Assembly (NCBI GenBank): GCA_902712845.1
Contig: LR743504.1
Location: 718,001 to 782,000, forward strand
DNA: 64,000 nt
Reading direction: 5' to 3'
From: Methylobacterium bullatum
GTDB lineage: Bacteria; Pseudomonadota; Alphaproteobacteria; Rhizobiales; Beijerinckiaceae
How positions within the stretch are numbered: position 1 is the first letter of the stretch; the number at the start of each line of letters is the position of its first letter. Of this stretch, positions 26,946 to 36,794 are shown piece after piece. Below the pieces are notes generated by a model. It was not told where the DNA came from, did no database searches, and saw only the letters and a list, made by a program, of their open reading frames with translations. The translations under genes were made by a program, and so were the position numbers.

Positions 26946-29117
26946 ATGCCTGTATCCGAAGGACGGGCTGTATCCCGGCCACGGCCCGAGCATCCGATGG
27001 CACAGATCGACAGACACATCGCGGCGGCGGATTGGATCGGTCGATCCAGCATCGACCGGCCGCCCTCCTCCGAGCCCGACAAGAGCGCCGAGATCGGCGA
27101 TCTCTGGCGCATCCTCACCGTGCGCCGGGCCTGGGTGCTCGGAACCGCCGCGCTGCTCACTTTCATCGCGGTGGCCTACGGCTTCCTCGCGCCGCCGCTT
27201 TATGCGGCCACAGCCCAGATCCTCATCGACCCGCGCGACAAGCAGATCGTCACCAACGACGTCAATCCCGTCGCCATGGCGCCGGATGGCGGCGTGATGC
27301 AGGTGGAGAGCCAGGCGCGGGTGATCGAATCGGATTCGGTCCTGACCCGTGCGGCCCGCGATGCCGGTTTGCTCGACGACCCGGATTTCGGCGGCGTCGG
27401 CACCGGCTTCCTCAGCTGGACCCTGCGCACTCTCCAGGGCGAAGGCGCTGCCCCCGCCACCGATGCCGCCGCCGAGGCCCGGGCCGTCCGGGCCCTGCGG
27501 CGCAGGCTCGCGGTGAAGCGGGCCGACAAGGTCTTCGTGGTGGATGTCGTGGTCACCGCGGGCAACCCGGACAAGGCGGCCAGGATCGTCAACGCCATCG
27601 CCGCCGCCTACCTCAAGGACCAGACCTCCGCCCGCGCCGACGCGGCCTCGCGGGCCTCGGCCGAGATGGCGTCGCGCCTCGACGACCTGCGCAAGCGCGT
27701 CAACGTCGCAGAGAACAAGGTCGAAAAATTCAAGGCCGAGAACGGGTTGATCACGGCGAGCGGCCAGCTCATCAGCGAGCAGCAACTGGCCGAGAGCAAC
27801 AACCGCATCGTGGCCGCCCGCGCCCGCACGGCGGAGGCGCGCACCCGGCTGCAGCAGATCAAGGACGCCCGCGGCACCGCCTTCGGACCGGACACGGCCC
27901 CGGAGGCGATCCAGTCCGCGGTGATCGAGCGGCTGCGCAGCCAATATGCGGAACTCGCGAGCAAGGAAGCGGATCTGCGCACCCAGCTCGGCAACCGCCA
28001 CCCCTTCATCGAGGCGGTGCGGACCCAGATGCAGGACGTCAAGCGCCTGACCGAGACGGAGCTGACCCGCATCTCCCGCTCGGCGGAGACGGATTACCAG
28101 CGCGCGCTCGCCAACGAGAAAGCGCTGACCGCGAATCTCGACGAGCTGAAGCGGGGCTCCATCGTCACCGGCGAGGCCTCGGTGCGCCTGCGTGAGCTCG
28201 AACGCGAGGTGGATACCAGCCGGGCCGTCTACAGCAACTTCCTCAGCCGTTCGCGCGAGATCCAGGAACAGACCGGCATCGATACCACCAATGCCCGCGT
28301 CATCAGCTGGGCCCGTCCGCCCGCCGAGCGGAGCTGGCCCCTGCGCCTCCTCCTGTTCGCCGGCGGCCTCGTCAGCGGCCTCGGCCTCGGGGCCGGCCTC
28401 GCTTTCGTGCGCGAATATCTCGATCCCACCGTCCTGTCCCGGCGCCAGATGGAGCGGCTCTCGCACACGTCCGTGGTCGCCACCTATCCGGAGTTCAAGG
28501 CGGGGAGCGAGCGTCCGGCCAGCGTCGCCGCGAGCCTGACCCTCGACCGGCTGGCCAGCGTGCGCGGCCAGATTCACCCGCCGGGCCAGGCGTTGAGCGT
28601 GCTCGTCACCTCGGCGGCCTCGGATACGACGGACCGGCGCTCGACGATCCATCTCCTCGCGGCGGTGGCGACGGCGCGCGGCGAGCGCGTGCTCGTGGTC
28701 GAGGCGGACCTCGAAGCGACGCCGGAGGAGAACGCCCCCGGCCCCGGCCTCATCGAGGTCCTGCGCGGCGAGGTCGGAATGGCGGCGGCGGCCAAGGCGG
28801 ATGCGGAGAGCGGTGCGGCGCGGATCGGCATCGGCGATCTCGCCAAGGCCTCACGCGAGGCCCTGAGCCGGGCCAATATCGAGCAGTTCCTCGCCGCCGC
28901 AAAATCGAGCTTCGACCTGATCCTCATCGATGGCGGCGTCCTCACCGGCAACCTGCGGATCGGCCCCCTGGCCACGGCGAGCGACCGGCTCCTGATCGTG
29001 GCGAAGAACGGCGCCACGCGCCAACGCGACCTCCTCGATATCCTCGACGTCTCGGAAGTGCTCGGCCGGCCGGTCTCGGGCAGCCTCTTCGTCGATCGCT
29101 ACGCGGCGGCGGCGTGA
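26946..29117 (+). CDS. Wzz/ExoP-like polysaccharide co-polymerase with degenerate tyrosine-kinase domain
   Basis: 723 residues. Membrane helices at ~62-82 and ~463-488 enclose a large periplasmic coiled-coil region with the Wzz and GNVR parts (LEREVDTSRAVYSNFLSRSR). The cytoplasmic C-terminus has the BY-kinase fold: Walker A' VLVVEADLE and Walker B LILIDGG. The Walker A position (~553-565, SAASDTTDRRSTIHLL) lacks the GKS/T lysine, and no tyrosine cluster closes the protein. It probably sets chain length without kinase activity. Start taken as ATG 26946; ATG 26997 is an alternative. Gap to the next gene is 10 nt. Confidence 0.85.
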   Translation: MPVSEGRAVSRPRPEHPMAQIDRHIAAADWIGRSSIDRPPSSEPDKSAEIGDLWRILTVRRAWVLGTAALLTFIAVAYGFLAPPLYAATAQILIDPRDKQIVTNDVNPVAMAPDGGVMQVESQARVIESDSVLTRAARDAGLLDDPDFGGVGTGFLSWTLRTLQGEGAAPATDAAAEARAVRALRRRLAVKRADKVFVVDVVVTAGNPDKAARIVNAIAAAYLKDQTSARADAASRASAEMASRLDDLRKRVNVAENKVEKFKAENGLITASGQLISEQQLAESNNRIVAARARTAEARTRLQQIKDARGTAFGPDTAPEAIQSAVIERLRSQYAELASKEADLRTQLGNRHPFIEAVRTQMQDVKRLTETELTRISRSAETDYQRALANEKALTANLDELKRGSIVTGEASVRLRELEREVDTSRAVYSNFLSRSREIQEQTGIDTTNARVISWARPPAERSWPLRLLLFAGGLVSGLGLGAGLAFVREYLDPTVLSRRQMERLSHTSVVATYPEFKAGSERPASVAASLTLDRLASVRGQIHPPGQALSVLVTSAASDTTDRRSTIHLLAAVATARGERVLVVEADLEATPEENAPGPGLIEVLRGEVGMAAAAKADAESGAARIGIGDLAKASREALSRANIEQFLAAAKSSFDLILIDGGVLTGNLRIGPLATASDRLLIVAKNGATRQRDLLDILDVSEVLGRPVSGSLFVDRYAAAA

Positions 29118-29127
29118 CGGGCGGACC

Positions 29128-30429
29128 ATGAGGACCGCCGTTCATTCCCCGGCCCGAGGACGGAAGGAGGCCGGAGCGGCGTCGCGCAGCCCGATGCCGT
29201 TCGGCCTGATCGCCCTCACCGTGCTGATCCTTGGCGTATCGGGCGGCATGTTGTGGAATGTCGGCATCAATTACGACGGGCTCACCGGCGCGGCGCCGCA
29301 GAAGATCCATCCCTCGACCTATCTGGTCATCGTCCTGTTCGGCTGGGCCGCCCTCAGGTCCGGCAACCCGGCGGGGTATCTCGTTTATGCCGTGCAGGTG
29401 CGGCCGGCGGGGATGCTGCTGGCCGCGTGCAGCATCGGGTTGTTCCTGCACATCGTCCTGCGCAGCGGCCCCGGCATGGCGGGGGCGCTGGACACGTTCC
29501 TGCTGCCGGGCCTCTTCGTCGTCCTACTGGCCGACCGCGACGCGCTCACCTGGAGGCGCCTCGAACTGACGGTTCACGCGGTGCTGCTGGTCAACGCCCT
29601 GCTCGGCCTCACGGAATTCGCGACGAAGACCCTGTTCTTCCCATACCGGCTCGACGGGCAGGTCTTCGCAACCGATACGCGCTCGGCCGCGCTTCAGGGA
29701 CACCCCCTCGGCAACGCCACCCTGACGGCCTGCTACGTCCTGGCCCTCATCGGCGGCGGCGGACGCATGACGGTTCCGCAACGGCTCGCGATGATCGGGC
29801 TGCAACTCGCCGCTCTCGTGGCCTTCGGCGGCCGCTCAGCCATGGTGGTGACACTGATCTTCGGCGGCGGCTACGGTCTCTTCGCCCTGCACAAGGTGCT
29901 GAGCGCAGGCCGGATTCCTCTCCTGGCGGCGGCGGCGGGGATCTTCCTGTTCACCCTCGTGCCCCTCGGCATCGGAGGCCTGGCGGCCGGCGGGTTCTTC
30001 GACGCGCTGCTCAGCCGGTTCATGGCGGATGGCGGCAGCGCCAATGCCCGCGTGGAGATGCTAGACCTCGTCGCCAGCATTCCGTTTCGCGAATTGCTGG
30101 TCGGCCCGGATATGAGCCTCGTGGATTCGATACGGCGCGTGAGCGGGCTCGAATGGGGCATCGAGAACCCCATCGTCCGGACCCTCGTCTACCAGGGCAT
30201 CTTCATGACGGTGCTGCTCACCGCCGCAGTGACGCTCTACATGATCGAGTTGGTCCGCCATTGCCGCCCCGGCACGTTCCTGCCCGTCATCGCTTTCGTC
30301 ATCCTGGTGAACACGTTCGAGGGGATCGGCGGCAAGACCACGCTGCTCGCCAAGTTCGCTATCCTGCTTCTCGGCCTGTTCCACGCGGTCAGCGATCGTC
30401 CGCCGGGACGTGCAGACCGAGGGCGGTGA
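29128..30429 (+). CDS. VpsF-like polysaccharide polymerase/ligase, polytopic membrane protein
   Basis: 433 residues with about 10 predicted helices, organised like O-antigen polymerase/ligase (Wzy/WaaL) and VpsF-type EPS proteins. A large periplasmic loop before the last helices contains MADGGSANARVEMLDLVAS, and GGRSAM resembles the substrate-binding Arg region. It follows the co-polymerase gene by 10 nt, so the pair is likely to work together in repeat-unit polymerisation. Its 3' end overlaps the 3' end of the convergent GH5 gene by 41 bp. Confidence 0.75.
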   Translation: MRTAVHSPARGRKEAGAASRSPMPFGLIALTVLILGVSGGMLWNVGINYDGLTGAAPQKIHPSTYLVIVLFGWAALRSGNPAGYLVYAVQVRPAGMLLAACSIGLFLHIVLRSGPGMAGALDTFLLPGLFVVLLADRDALTWRRLELTVHAVLLVNALLGLTEFATKTLFFPYRLDGQVFATDTRSAALQGHPLGNATLTACYVLALIGGGGRMTVPQRLAMIGLQLAALVAFGGRSAMVVTLIFGGGYGLFALHKVLSAGRIPLLAAAAGIFLFTLVPLGIGGLAAGGFFDALLSRFMADGGSANARVEMLDLVASIPFRELLVGPDMSLVDSIRRVSGLEWGIENPIVRTLVYQGIFMTVLLTAAVTLYMIELVRHCRPGTFLPVIAFVILVNTFEGIGGKTTLLAKFAILLLGLFHAVSDRPPGRADRGR

Positions 30430-31642
30430 CGATGGCCGGATCGAACCGCTTGGTTGCATCGTCCATCAGGCCCATCCCGTCGAACAGGTTCCAGAACGCC
30501 CAGGGGAATCCCTCGGCCTCGGCCGCCTCCCGCACGTCGCGGACGTAGCGCGCCCGGTCCTCCGCATGGGAGGCGACGTAGCGCGCATCGCTGCGCAGGG
30601 CCCCGAACTCCCCGAGGACGATATTCGCCGGCGCTATGCCGTGGCGGCGGCCCCATTCCCCCACCATGGCGAGGTGGCGGGCGAGGTAGCCCTTATCCGG
30701 CTGGGCGGCGAAATACTCGCCGAGCTTGGCCTCGGTCAGGGCGTAGGCCTCACGCTTCGCCTCCGCCGACAGGCCGGCATCACCGGCCATCCTGGCCTTC
30801 ACGGCGGCCAGCGTCGACTCGAGGCGACCGGCGGAGGCCGGCCACGGCACTGCGTTGAGCGCGCGGTAGACCGGTTCCCGCATCCAGGGCGCCCCCTGAT
30901 GGCTGAACAGGTAGGGCTCGTAATAGTGGAAGGTGAACAGCAGCGGCGCGAAGCGGGCCAGCGGCGCGGGGTCGAGGGCGGTGAGCCCGGTGATCATGCT
31001 GCCGCAGGCGCCGCAGGCCACGAGGGTCAGGCGTGGCGCGACCCGGCGGGCCTCGCCGAGGAGATCGTCCTGAATCGTCAGCCACGATACCGCGCCGCAT
31101 CCCTGAGGCGGCTCGTTGACGGGCTCCAGTGCCAGCCGCTCCGGGGCGATCCCTTCGAGCATGCGGGCGAGGTCGGAGACGAAACGGCGATAGGCGGGAA
31201 AGAGCGGCGCGCCGGGATCGCCGTAGAAATTCTGCGGGTTCCAGTGATGGGTCGCGCCATTGGCCTGGACATTGACGAGCACCGCGAAATCCGCGCGCAA
31301 CGCCGCCTCCACCGCGGCCCTGAGGTCGGCCATGAGGCGCTCGCGCTCTTCCGGCGCGGCTGCGGCGAAGGGGCCGGGATCGACGGGCAGGCGCAGGAAG
31401 TCGAACCCGGCGGCGCGCAGACGGGCGAGGTCGCGGCCGGTCGGGACGGGCCGGCTCTCCTGGAACGGCGGCGTCCCGTAATCCGTGCGGGGGGCCGGAA
31501 ATTCCCGCGTCAGGGAGAACCAGGGCCAGGTGTTGACACCGCGCCTCAGGCGGAGCGGCGCCGGGGCGGCGGCGGCCGGGACCCGTGCCGCCGTCCATGC
31601 CGCGGCCGCGAGGATCGCCCTGCGCGTGGGCGCTGGCCTCAC
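30389..31642 (-). CDS. Secreted glycoside hydrolase family 5-like (cellulase) enzyme
   Basis: 417 residues. The N-terminus has a twin-arginine-like signal (TRRAILAAAAWTAARVPAAAA). The catalytic domain is a TIM barrel with the GH5/clan A acid in LEPVNEP and nucleophile in VLGEFGA, plus RRGVNTWPWF at the start and WAFWNLFDGMG near the end. It may trim the exopolysaccharide during export. The start is GTG 31642, overlapping the stop of the upstream glycosyltransferase (GTGA). The 3' end overlaps the convergent VpsF-like gene by 41 bp. Confidence 0.82.
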   Translation of the reverse strand: MRPAPTRRAILAAAAWTAARVPAAAAPAPLRLRRGVNTWPWFSLTREFPAPRTDYGTPPFQESRPVPTGRDLARLRAAGFDFLRLPVDPGPFAAAAPEERERLMADLRAAVEAALRADFAVLVNVQANGATHHWNPQNFYGDPGAPLFPAYRRFVSDLARMLEGIAPERLALEPVNEPPQGCGAVSWLTIQDDLLGEARRVAPRLTLVACGACGSMITGLTALDPAPLARFAPLLFTFHYYEPYLFSHQGAPWMREPVYRALNAVPWPASAGRLESTLAAVKARMAGDAGLSAEAKREAYALTEAKLGEYFAAQPDKGYLARHLAMVGEWGRRHGIAPANIVLGEFGALRSDARYVASHAEDRARYVRDVREAAEAEGFPWAFWNLFDGMGLMDDATKRFDPAIVTALGLHVPADDR

Positions 31643-32868
31643 GAAGCGCGATCTCGGCTCTGGCCTCCCATCGCCATCGGCATAGGGGCCGGGGGGAGAT
31701 GGGCGGACGAGGTGCCGGAGTGCTTCGACTCCTGGCCCGCCGGCGCGGCGAAGCCCCCGAGCGCCATCGCCTCGGCCTCGTACTGCTTCAGGATCTCCGA
31801 CCATTCGAAGCGGTCGGCGGCACGGGCCATCGAGGCGACACCCGCCCTTCTCGCCGCGCCATCGTCCGCGATCAGTGTTTCGATGTGCCGCTCGCAGGCA
31901 TCCGCATCGGCGAAGTAGAACTGCTCCTCGCCCGCCGTCCCCCGGTTGAACGGATTGTCGTGGGCGATCACCGCGTTGCCGGCCCACAAAGCCTCCACCA
32001 GGGACGGGTTGGTGCCGCCCACCGTATGCCCGTGCAGATAGGCGCGCGCATGGAAGCGCAGGGATCGGATCGTCTCGGATTCGTAGATGGCGCCGGGAAA
32101 GAGGACCTCGTCGCTGGCCGCCTCCCTCACCGCGCGATGATAGGGATTGCTGTCGGAGAGCGTGCCGAGGACCACGAGCCGCATGCCCCGCACCTTGCGC
32201 GAGAAGGCATCGACCATGGTGAGGATGTTGTTGTCGGGCTCGATCCGGGCGATCGAGGTCATGTACCGCCCCGGCTTCAGGCCCATGGCCTCGATGGGCC
32301 CGGTCGGCGCCGCCGAGATCGGGTCGCCGCCATACGGGATTGTGGCGATGGCGGATCGCGGACGGCGCGTGGCGACGTGATCGGCGATGGCCGGGTGGTC
32401 CGCCACGAGGCGGTGCGAAGCCCAGGCGGCGATCCACTCATTGGTCCAGAACCAGGCGCGCACCGCCATGGACCATTTCGGCCGCTTCCACTCGATGCCG
32501 TCCATATTGGTGATGATCTTCGCGCCGGAGAGGCGCAGATACGGCAGGAAGACCGCCCCGTTATAGCCGAGGACGAGGCTGACTCCGCCCCGCCTGGCGG
32601 CATCGCGCACGCAATGCCAGTCGAAATCCAGGGTCGCCCGCGGGCCGCTGGTGGAGACGGCCACATGGATGAGCTCGACGCCTTGCCAGGTGGTCGTGCG
32701 GAAACGCTCGCTCACCGCCTCGACCTCGTCCTGGCAATAGACCGCCACATGCCAGCCGCGCTTCACGAGAAAGAGCGCGAGCTTCTCGGCGAAGGTTTCA
32801 AAGCCGCCATGGGATGCGGGAATGCCACGCGTCCCCAGGATCAGCAGAGAGGGCTTGTGCGACGGCAT
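31639..32868 (-). CDS. Glycosyltransferase (DUF1972 plus GT4 domain)
   Basis: 409 residues. The N-terminus LLILGTRGIPASHGGFETFAE is the DUF1972/rhamnosyltransferase signature; the C-terminal GT-B half carries IARIEPDNNI, HGHTVGGTNPSLVEALWAGN (the EX7E-like donor site) and DNPFNRG. It transfers a sugar to a lipid-linked intermediate in the cytoplasm. ATG 32868 has a strong AAGGAG 6 nt upstream, whereas the in-frame extension to 33045 lacks similarity. Divergent from the glycosyltransferase at 33035 and translationally coupled to the GH5 gene. Confidence 0.87.
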   Translation of the reverse strand: MPSHKPSLLILGTRGIPASHGGFETFAEKLALFLVKRGWHVAVYCQDEVEAVSERFRTTTWQGVELIHVAVSTSGPRATLDFDWHCVRDAARRGGVSLVLGYNGAVFLPYLRLSGAKIITNMDGIEWKRPKWSMAVRAWFWTNEWIAAWASHRLVADHPAIADHVATRRPRSAIATIPYGGDPISAAPTGPIEAMGLKPGRYMTSIARIEPDNNILTMVDAFSRKVRGMRLVVLGTLSDSNPYHRAVREAASDEVLFPGAIYESETIRSLRFHARAYLHGHTVGGTNPSLVEALWAGNAVIAHDNPFNRGTAGEEQFYFADADACERHIETLIADDGAARRAGVASMARAADRFEWSEILKQYEAEAMALGGFAAPAGQESKHSGTSSAHLPPAPMPMAMGGQSRDRAS

Positions 32869-33034
32869 CCGAGTCTCCTTTAGCCCCCAACGGTCCCGAG
32901 ACGGGACACGAGAAACATCTCCAGGCAACCATGCGCCGTGATTACACTGGGTGAGGTTCTTGCCCGGTAACGATTGAAAACATCGTGGCATGTCATCTTG
33001 GGGCAGTTGAGGTTCGGATTGAGGTCGAGTCGGC

Positions 33035-34186
33035 ATGCGCATCACCTGCGTCCACCAGGGATACGAGCTTTACGGGTCCGACCGCAGCTTCGTTGAGAGC
33101 GTGCGGATCATCCGCGCGGCCTATCCCGCTGCCATCGTCGACGTCGTCCTGCCCCGCACCGGCCCCATCGTGGGCGCCCTCGAAGGCGTTGCCTCGCGGA
33201 TCGTGTTCGAGCCGCTCTGGATTCTCCGGCGCCGCGACCTGCCGCGCCTCGCCACCCTCGGGCTACTGACGCTTCCGGTGGCGATGCTGCGCGCCTGGCA
33301 GCGACTGCGCGCGAGCGACCTCGTCTACATCAACACCTCGGTGGTCGCGGATTATCTCCTGGCCGCCCGGCTCTGTCCCGGCCGCGCCATCGTGCATGTC
33401 CACGAGATTCCGCAGGGGGCCACCCTGAAACTGCTGCGCGGGCTGATCCGCTGGAGCGGAGCCGACATCGTGTTCAACTCCCGCGCCACCGCGAAGGCGT
33501 TCTCGCTGACCTCCAAGGTCGCTATGCGGGTGGTCTATAACGGTATCGCGGGGCCCGAGACGCCACCGGCCTCGACCTATGACGGCTCGCGTCCCCTGCG
33601 CCTGCTGATGCTGGGCCGGATCAGCCGCATCAAGGGCCAGGAAATCATGGTCGAAGCGATTCGCTCGCTTGCCCCGGAGGTGCGCGAGCGGATCGAGGTC
33701 CGCATCGTCGGCAGCGCCTTCGAGGATACGGAACGCGAGGAAGCGCTCGGCCGCCAGATCGCCGATGCGGGGCTCGGCTCGATCATCCGCCTGTCCCCCT
33801 TCGTCGACGATCCATCCGATCTCTATCGCTGGGCGGACGTGGTCACGGTGCCGTCGCGCCTGCCGGAATCCCTCGGCCGCGTGGCGATCGAGGCCATGGC
33901 CTATGGCCGCCCCCCCGTCGTGTCCCGCATCGGCGGGCTGACGGAAGTGGTCGAGGAGGGGTCGAGCGGCTGGGTCGTCACGCCCGACGATGCGCCGAGC
34001 CTGGCTTCCGCCCTGGAGCGGATCGTGACCGATCCGGCTTCCTGGCAGGACTTTCCGGCGGCCGCCCGCGCTCGCTACGCGGCCCTGTTCGGGGAGGAAG
34101 CCGCCGCGGAAGGGCTGGTGGCGATGATCCGCGCCCGCATGGGCGGTCGCGCGGGCGTCGATGCCAGCGCCGTCGCGGCGAGCTGA
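33035..34186 (+). CDS. Glycosyltransferase family 4
   Basis: 383 residues, GT-B fold. Acceptor domain 1-~175, beginning CVHQGYELYGSDRSF; donor domain with LLMLGRISRIKGQEIMVEA and the signature RLPESLGRVAIEAMAYGRPP (the two glutamates of the EX7E motif), then GGLTEVVEEGSSGWVV. It adds a sugar during EPS repeat-unit assembly at the inner membrane. The flippase gene follows 6 nt downstream. The 166-bp gap to the divergent gene at 32868 is likely to hold both promoters. Confidence 0.87.
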   Translation: MRITCVHQGYELYGSDRSFVESVRIIRAAYPAAIVDVVLPRTGPIVGALEGVASRIVFEPLWILRRRDLPRLATLGLLTLPVAMLRAWQRLRASDLVYINTSVVADYLLAARLCPGRAIVHVHEIPQGATLKLLRGLIRWSGADIVFNSRATAKAFSLTSKVAMRVVYNGIAGPETPPASTYDGSRPLRLLMLGRISRIKGQEIMVEAIRSLAPEVRERIEVRIVGSAFEDTEREEALGRQIADAGLGSIIRLSPFVDDPSDLYRWADVVTVPSRLPESLGRVAIEAMAYGRPPVVSRIGGLTEVVEEGSSGWVVTPDDAPSLASALERIVTDPASWQDFPAAARARYAALFGEEAAAEGLVAMIRARMGGRAGVDASAVAAS

Positions 34187-34192
34187 ATCGTC

Positions 34193-35485
34193 ATGCACGG
34201 TCTGAGCCGCCTCGCGCGCCGCTTCATCCTCATGCTGGGGGGCGAAGTCACCCAGAGCGCCTTCCATTTCGGGATCAACATCGTCCTCGCGCGAAGCCTG
34301 AGCCCGCACGATTACGGACGCTTCGCCATTCTCTTCCTCGTGGGTGGGCTGTCGCTCACCTACATCCGGTCGCTGGCCGGCGTGCCCGCCACCATCACCA
34401 TTCCGCCGCGCGCCGGACGACGCGCGGCGCGCGGGTTCGACGTGACCTTCGGTACGGTGGCGGTCATCCTCTCCGCCACGATCGGGGCCGGGGTCTGCGC
34501 GGCGCTGATGGCGACCTCGGACATCAACGCCCTCGCGGGGAGCCTTTTCGTCGGCCTCTGGTCGCTGCGCAGCTATCTTCGCCTCGCGCTCTTCGCCAAG
34601 CACCGGCCGGCGATCTCGGGGCTGGGGGACGTGGTCTTCGCCCTCTCGGGCACCGCCTTTACCGTGGCGATGATCCATTTCCAGGGCGCGCCCGGCCTCG
34701 ACGAGACCCTGTTCGCCCTGGCCTGCGCCAACGGCCTCGGCATCGTCGCATCGCTCGCCCTGCTGCGGGAACCGATCCGGCTCAGCCTCGGCCGCTCGGT
34801 GCGCCGCCGCTACGGGGCGATGATACCGACCCTGTCGTGGTCGCTGGTCAACGTCACCACCGCCAACGTCCAGGGCCAGGGTCAGAGCCTTCTCGTGGCC
34901 GCCATGGCGGGGCCGGCCGCCTATGCGCCGATGGCCGCCACCTTCGTGCTGTTCTCCCCCCTGCGGCTCTCGGCATCCGCCCTCATCAACATGGTCCAGC
35001 CCGAGGTGGCGGGCCATCTCGCCCGAGGCGACTTTCCCCTCGCCCGCCGCTTCGCCTTGATCTGCTCCGGCCTCCTGGGGCTCGGCTGCATCGCCTACGG
35101 CGTGATCGTCCTCTGGGCGCTCGAACTCATCGAGCACAAGCTGTTCGCCGGCCAGTTCACGGGGGCGCCGATGACGCTGATCGCGGTGGCGGCCTGGGCC
35201 ATCGTCACGGTCTCGCTCATCCACGCGCCGATGCGGGTCCTGATGGAAACGATGCAGGACTTTCGTCCCCTCTCGGTCATCGCGGGCGTGAGCGTGGGAA
35301 TCGGCGCCGTCGCCGTCATCGGCCTTCTGCTGGTGGCCCAGCCGGCCTGGTCGCTCTTCGGCGTCCTGGGTTCGGAAGTCGTGGTCCTGGCGGGCTGCCT
35401 GTGGATGCTCAAGCCCTGGCGCTCAGCCCGTCACCCGATGCGGCCCGGACTCGGCAGCGATCTCGAAGCGAGGCCCGGGCGATGA
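34193..35485 (+). CDS. Wzx-like polysaccharide flippase (MATE/MVF superfamily)
   Basis: 430 residues with about 12 predicted helices. It starts with the usual amphipathic segment and LARSLSPHDYGRFAILFLVGG, the 'LSPxDYGxFA' motif common to oligosaccharide flippases. It would move the lipid-linked repeat unit across the inner membrane for the VpsF-like polymerase. Six nt separate it from the glycosyltransferase gene, so they form one unit. Confidence 0.82.
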   Translation: MHGLSRLARRFILMLGGEVTQSAFHFGINIVLARSLSPHDYGRFAILFLVGGLSLTYIRSLAGVPATITIPPRAGRRAARGFDVTFGTVAVILSATIGAGVCAALMATSDINALAGSLFVGLWSLRSYLRLALFAKHRPAISGLGDVVFALSGTAFTVAMIHFQGAPGLDETLFALACANGLGIVASLALLREPIRLSLGRSVRRRYGAMIPTLSWSLVNVTTANVQGQGQSLLVAAMAGPAAYAPMAATFVLFSPLRLSASALINMVQPEVAGHLARGDFPLARRFALICSGLLGLGCIAYGVIVLWALELIEHKLFAGQFTGAPMTLIAVAAWAIVTVSLIHAPMRVLMETMQDFRPLSVIAGVSVGIGAVAVIGLLLVAQPAWSLFGVLGSEVVVLAGCLWMLKPWRSARHPMRPGLGSDLEARPGR

Positions 35486-35588
35486 CCCTCGACTCCCTCG
35501 GCAAGGCCCCTCGCGCCGTCCATCGCGGCCCGTCCGCCGCCCGGGCGGGAGCGTTTCGCCATACTACGATAGCCAGGACATCCCAGTC

Positions 35589-36773
35589 ATGAGCGTGATC
35601 CCGGAACGTCCCGCAGCGACGCTCCCCGTCTCCCCGCGCCGCTACATCGCCCGCCTCCACACGACGATGGCAACGGTCGTCCAGCTCTGGCGCCGGCTCG
35701 AATCCGATGGCACCGCCACGGCCTATCAGCGCCTCGACTGGGCGACGGCCGTCGTCGAGCGCCTGGGCAACGCCTCCAAGGCCGAGCCCGTCATCGTCGA
35801 GGTGACCGACGCCAACGGGCGTTCGGTCATGCTGGTGCCCCTGGCACGTCTGCGCCATCGCGGCTACCGGACGATCACCTGGCTCGATCTCGGCGTCTGC
35901 GACTATGCGGCACCGATCCTCGCCCCCGGCATCGACCTCTCCGCCGACGAGATGGCCCAGGCATGGAGGGCGATCCGCGACGTGCTCCCCCGGGCCGACC
36001 TGATCCAGATCAGCCGCATCCCCGACGACGTGACCGGCCGGCCGAATCCCTTCGCCACCCTGCCCGGCTGCAGCCGGATGGACATGCAGGCCTCGGGCGT
36101 CGCCATCGAGGGCGACGCCGAGACGCTGCTCGCGCGCCTGTGCCGTCCCAGCACCCTGAAGGACATGGCCAAGCTGCGCCGGCGACTGGAGCGGGCGGGC
36201 ACCGTCACCTTCGTGGAGGCGCGAAGCGCCGCGGAGATCGACCGGATCTTCGATGCGCTGGTGGAGCAGCGCCGCTCGCGCTTCGCCGAGATCGGCCGGT
36301 TCAACCTACTCTCGCGGCCCGATGTGGAGGCGTTCTACCGTGAGGGCGCCCATCGGGGCCTCGTCGGCGGACCGGTCCGCCTGTTCGGACTGGCGGTCGA
36401 TGGGGAATGGATCGCCTGCGCCTACGGCCTCGTCCATGGCCGGACCTTCCATGGCATCCTGCTGACCATGGCGGGAGAGGCCTGGCGCAACACTTCGCCG
36501 GGCCTCCACATCGTCGCCGAAACCCTGCGCTGGGCCCGCGCCGAGGGGCTCGGCTATTTCGATTTCACCGTCGGCGTGATGCCCTACAAATCCGATTTCG
36601 GCGTCCAGACCCGTGACCTGAGCGAGCTCTACGAGGTCGTGACCCTGCGCGGCCGCTTGGTGAAGCACGCGATCGCGGGAGCCGAGGCCTCGAAGGTCTG
36701 GCTTCGCAGCCATCCGGAATGGTTCGCCCGCGCGCAGAAGGCGCGCCGGTGGCTGCGGCGCAAGGTGTCCTGA
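35589..36773 (+). CDS. GNAT/FemAB-like acyltransferase (BioF2-type)
   Basis: 394 residues with the Acetyltransf_6/FemAB-like double-GNAT arrangement: STLKDMAKLRRRLERAG, the RSRFAEIGR segment, and near the C-terminus ETLRWARAEGLGYFDFTVGV followed by YKSDFG, a typical motif of this family in EPS clusters. It probably decorates the polysaccharide with an acyl or amino-acyl group. It follows the flippase by ~100 nt and closes the cluster before the tRNA. Donor and acceptor are unknown. Confidence 0.75.
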   Translation: MSVIPERPAATLPVSPRRYIARLHTTMATVVQLWRRLESDGTATAYQRLDWATAVVERLGNASKAEPVIVEVTDANGRSVMLVPLARLRHRGYRTITWLDLGVCDYAAPILAPGIDLSADEMAQAWRAIRDVLPRADLIQISRIPDDVTGRPNPFATLPGCSRMDMQASGVAIEGDAETLLARLCRPSTLKDMAKLRRRLERAGTVTFVEARSAAEIDRIFDALVEQRRSRFAEIGRFNLLSRPDVEAFYREGAHRGLVGGPVRLFGLAVDGEWIACAYGLVHGRTFHGILLTMAGEAWRNTSPGLHIVAETLRWARAEGLGYFDFTVGVMPYKSDFGVQTRDLSELYEVVTLRGRLVKHAIAGAEASKVWLRSHPEWFARAQKARRWLRRKVS

Positions 36774-36794
36774 AACCGCCGCTCCAAGCGCCGG

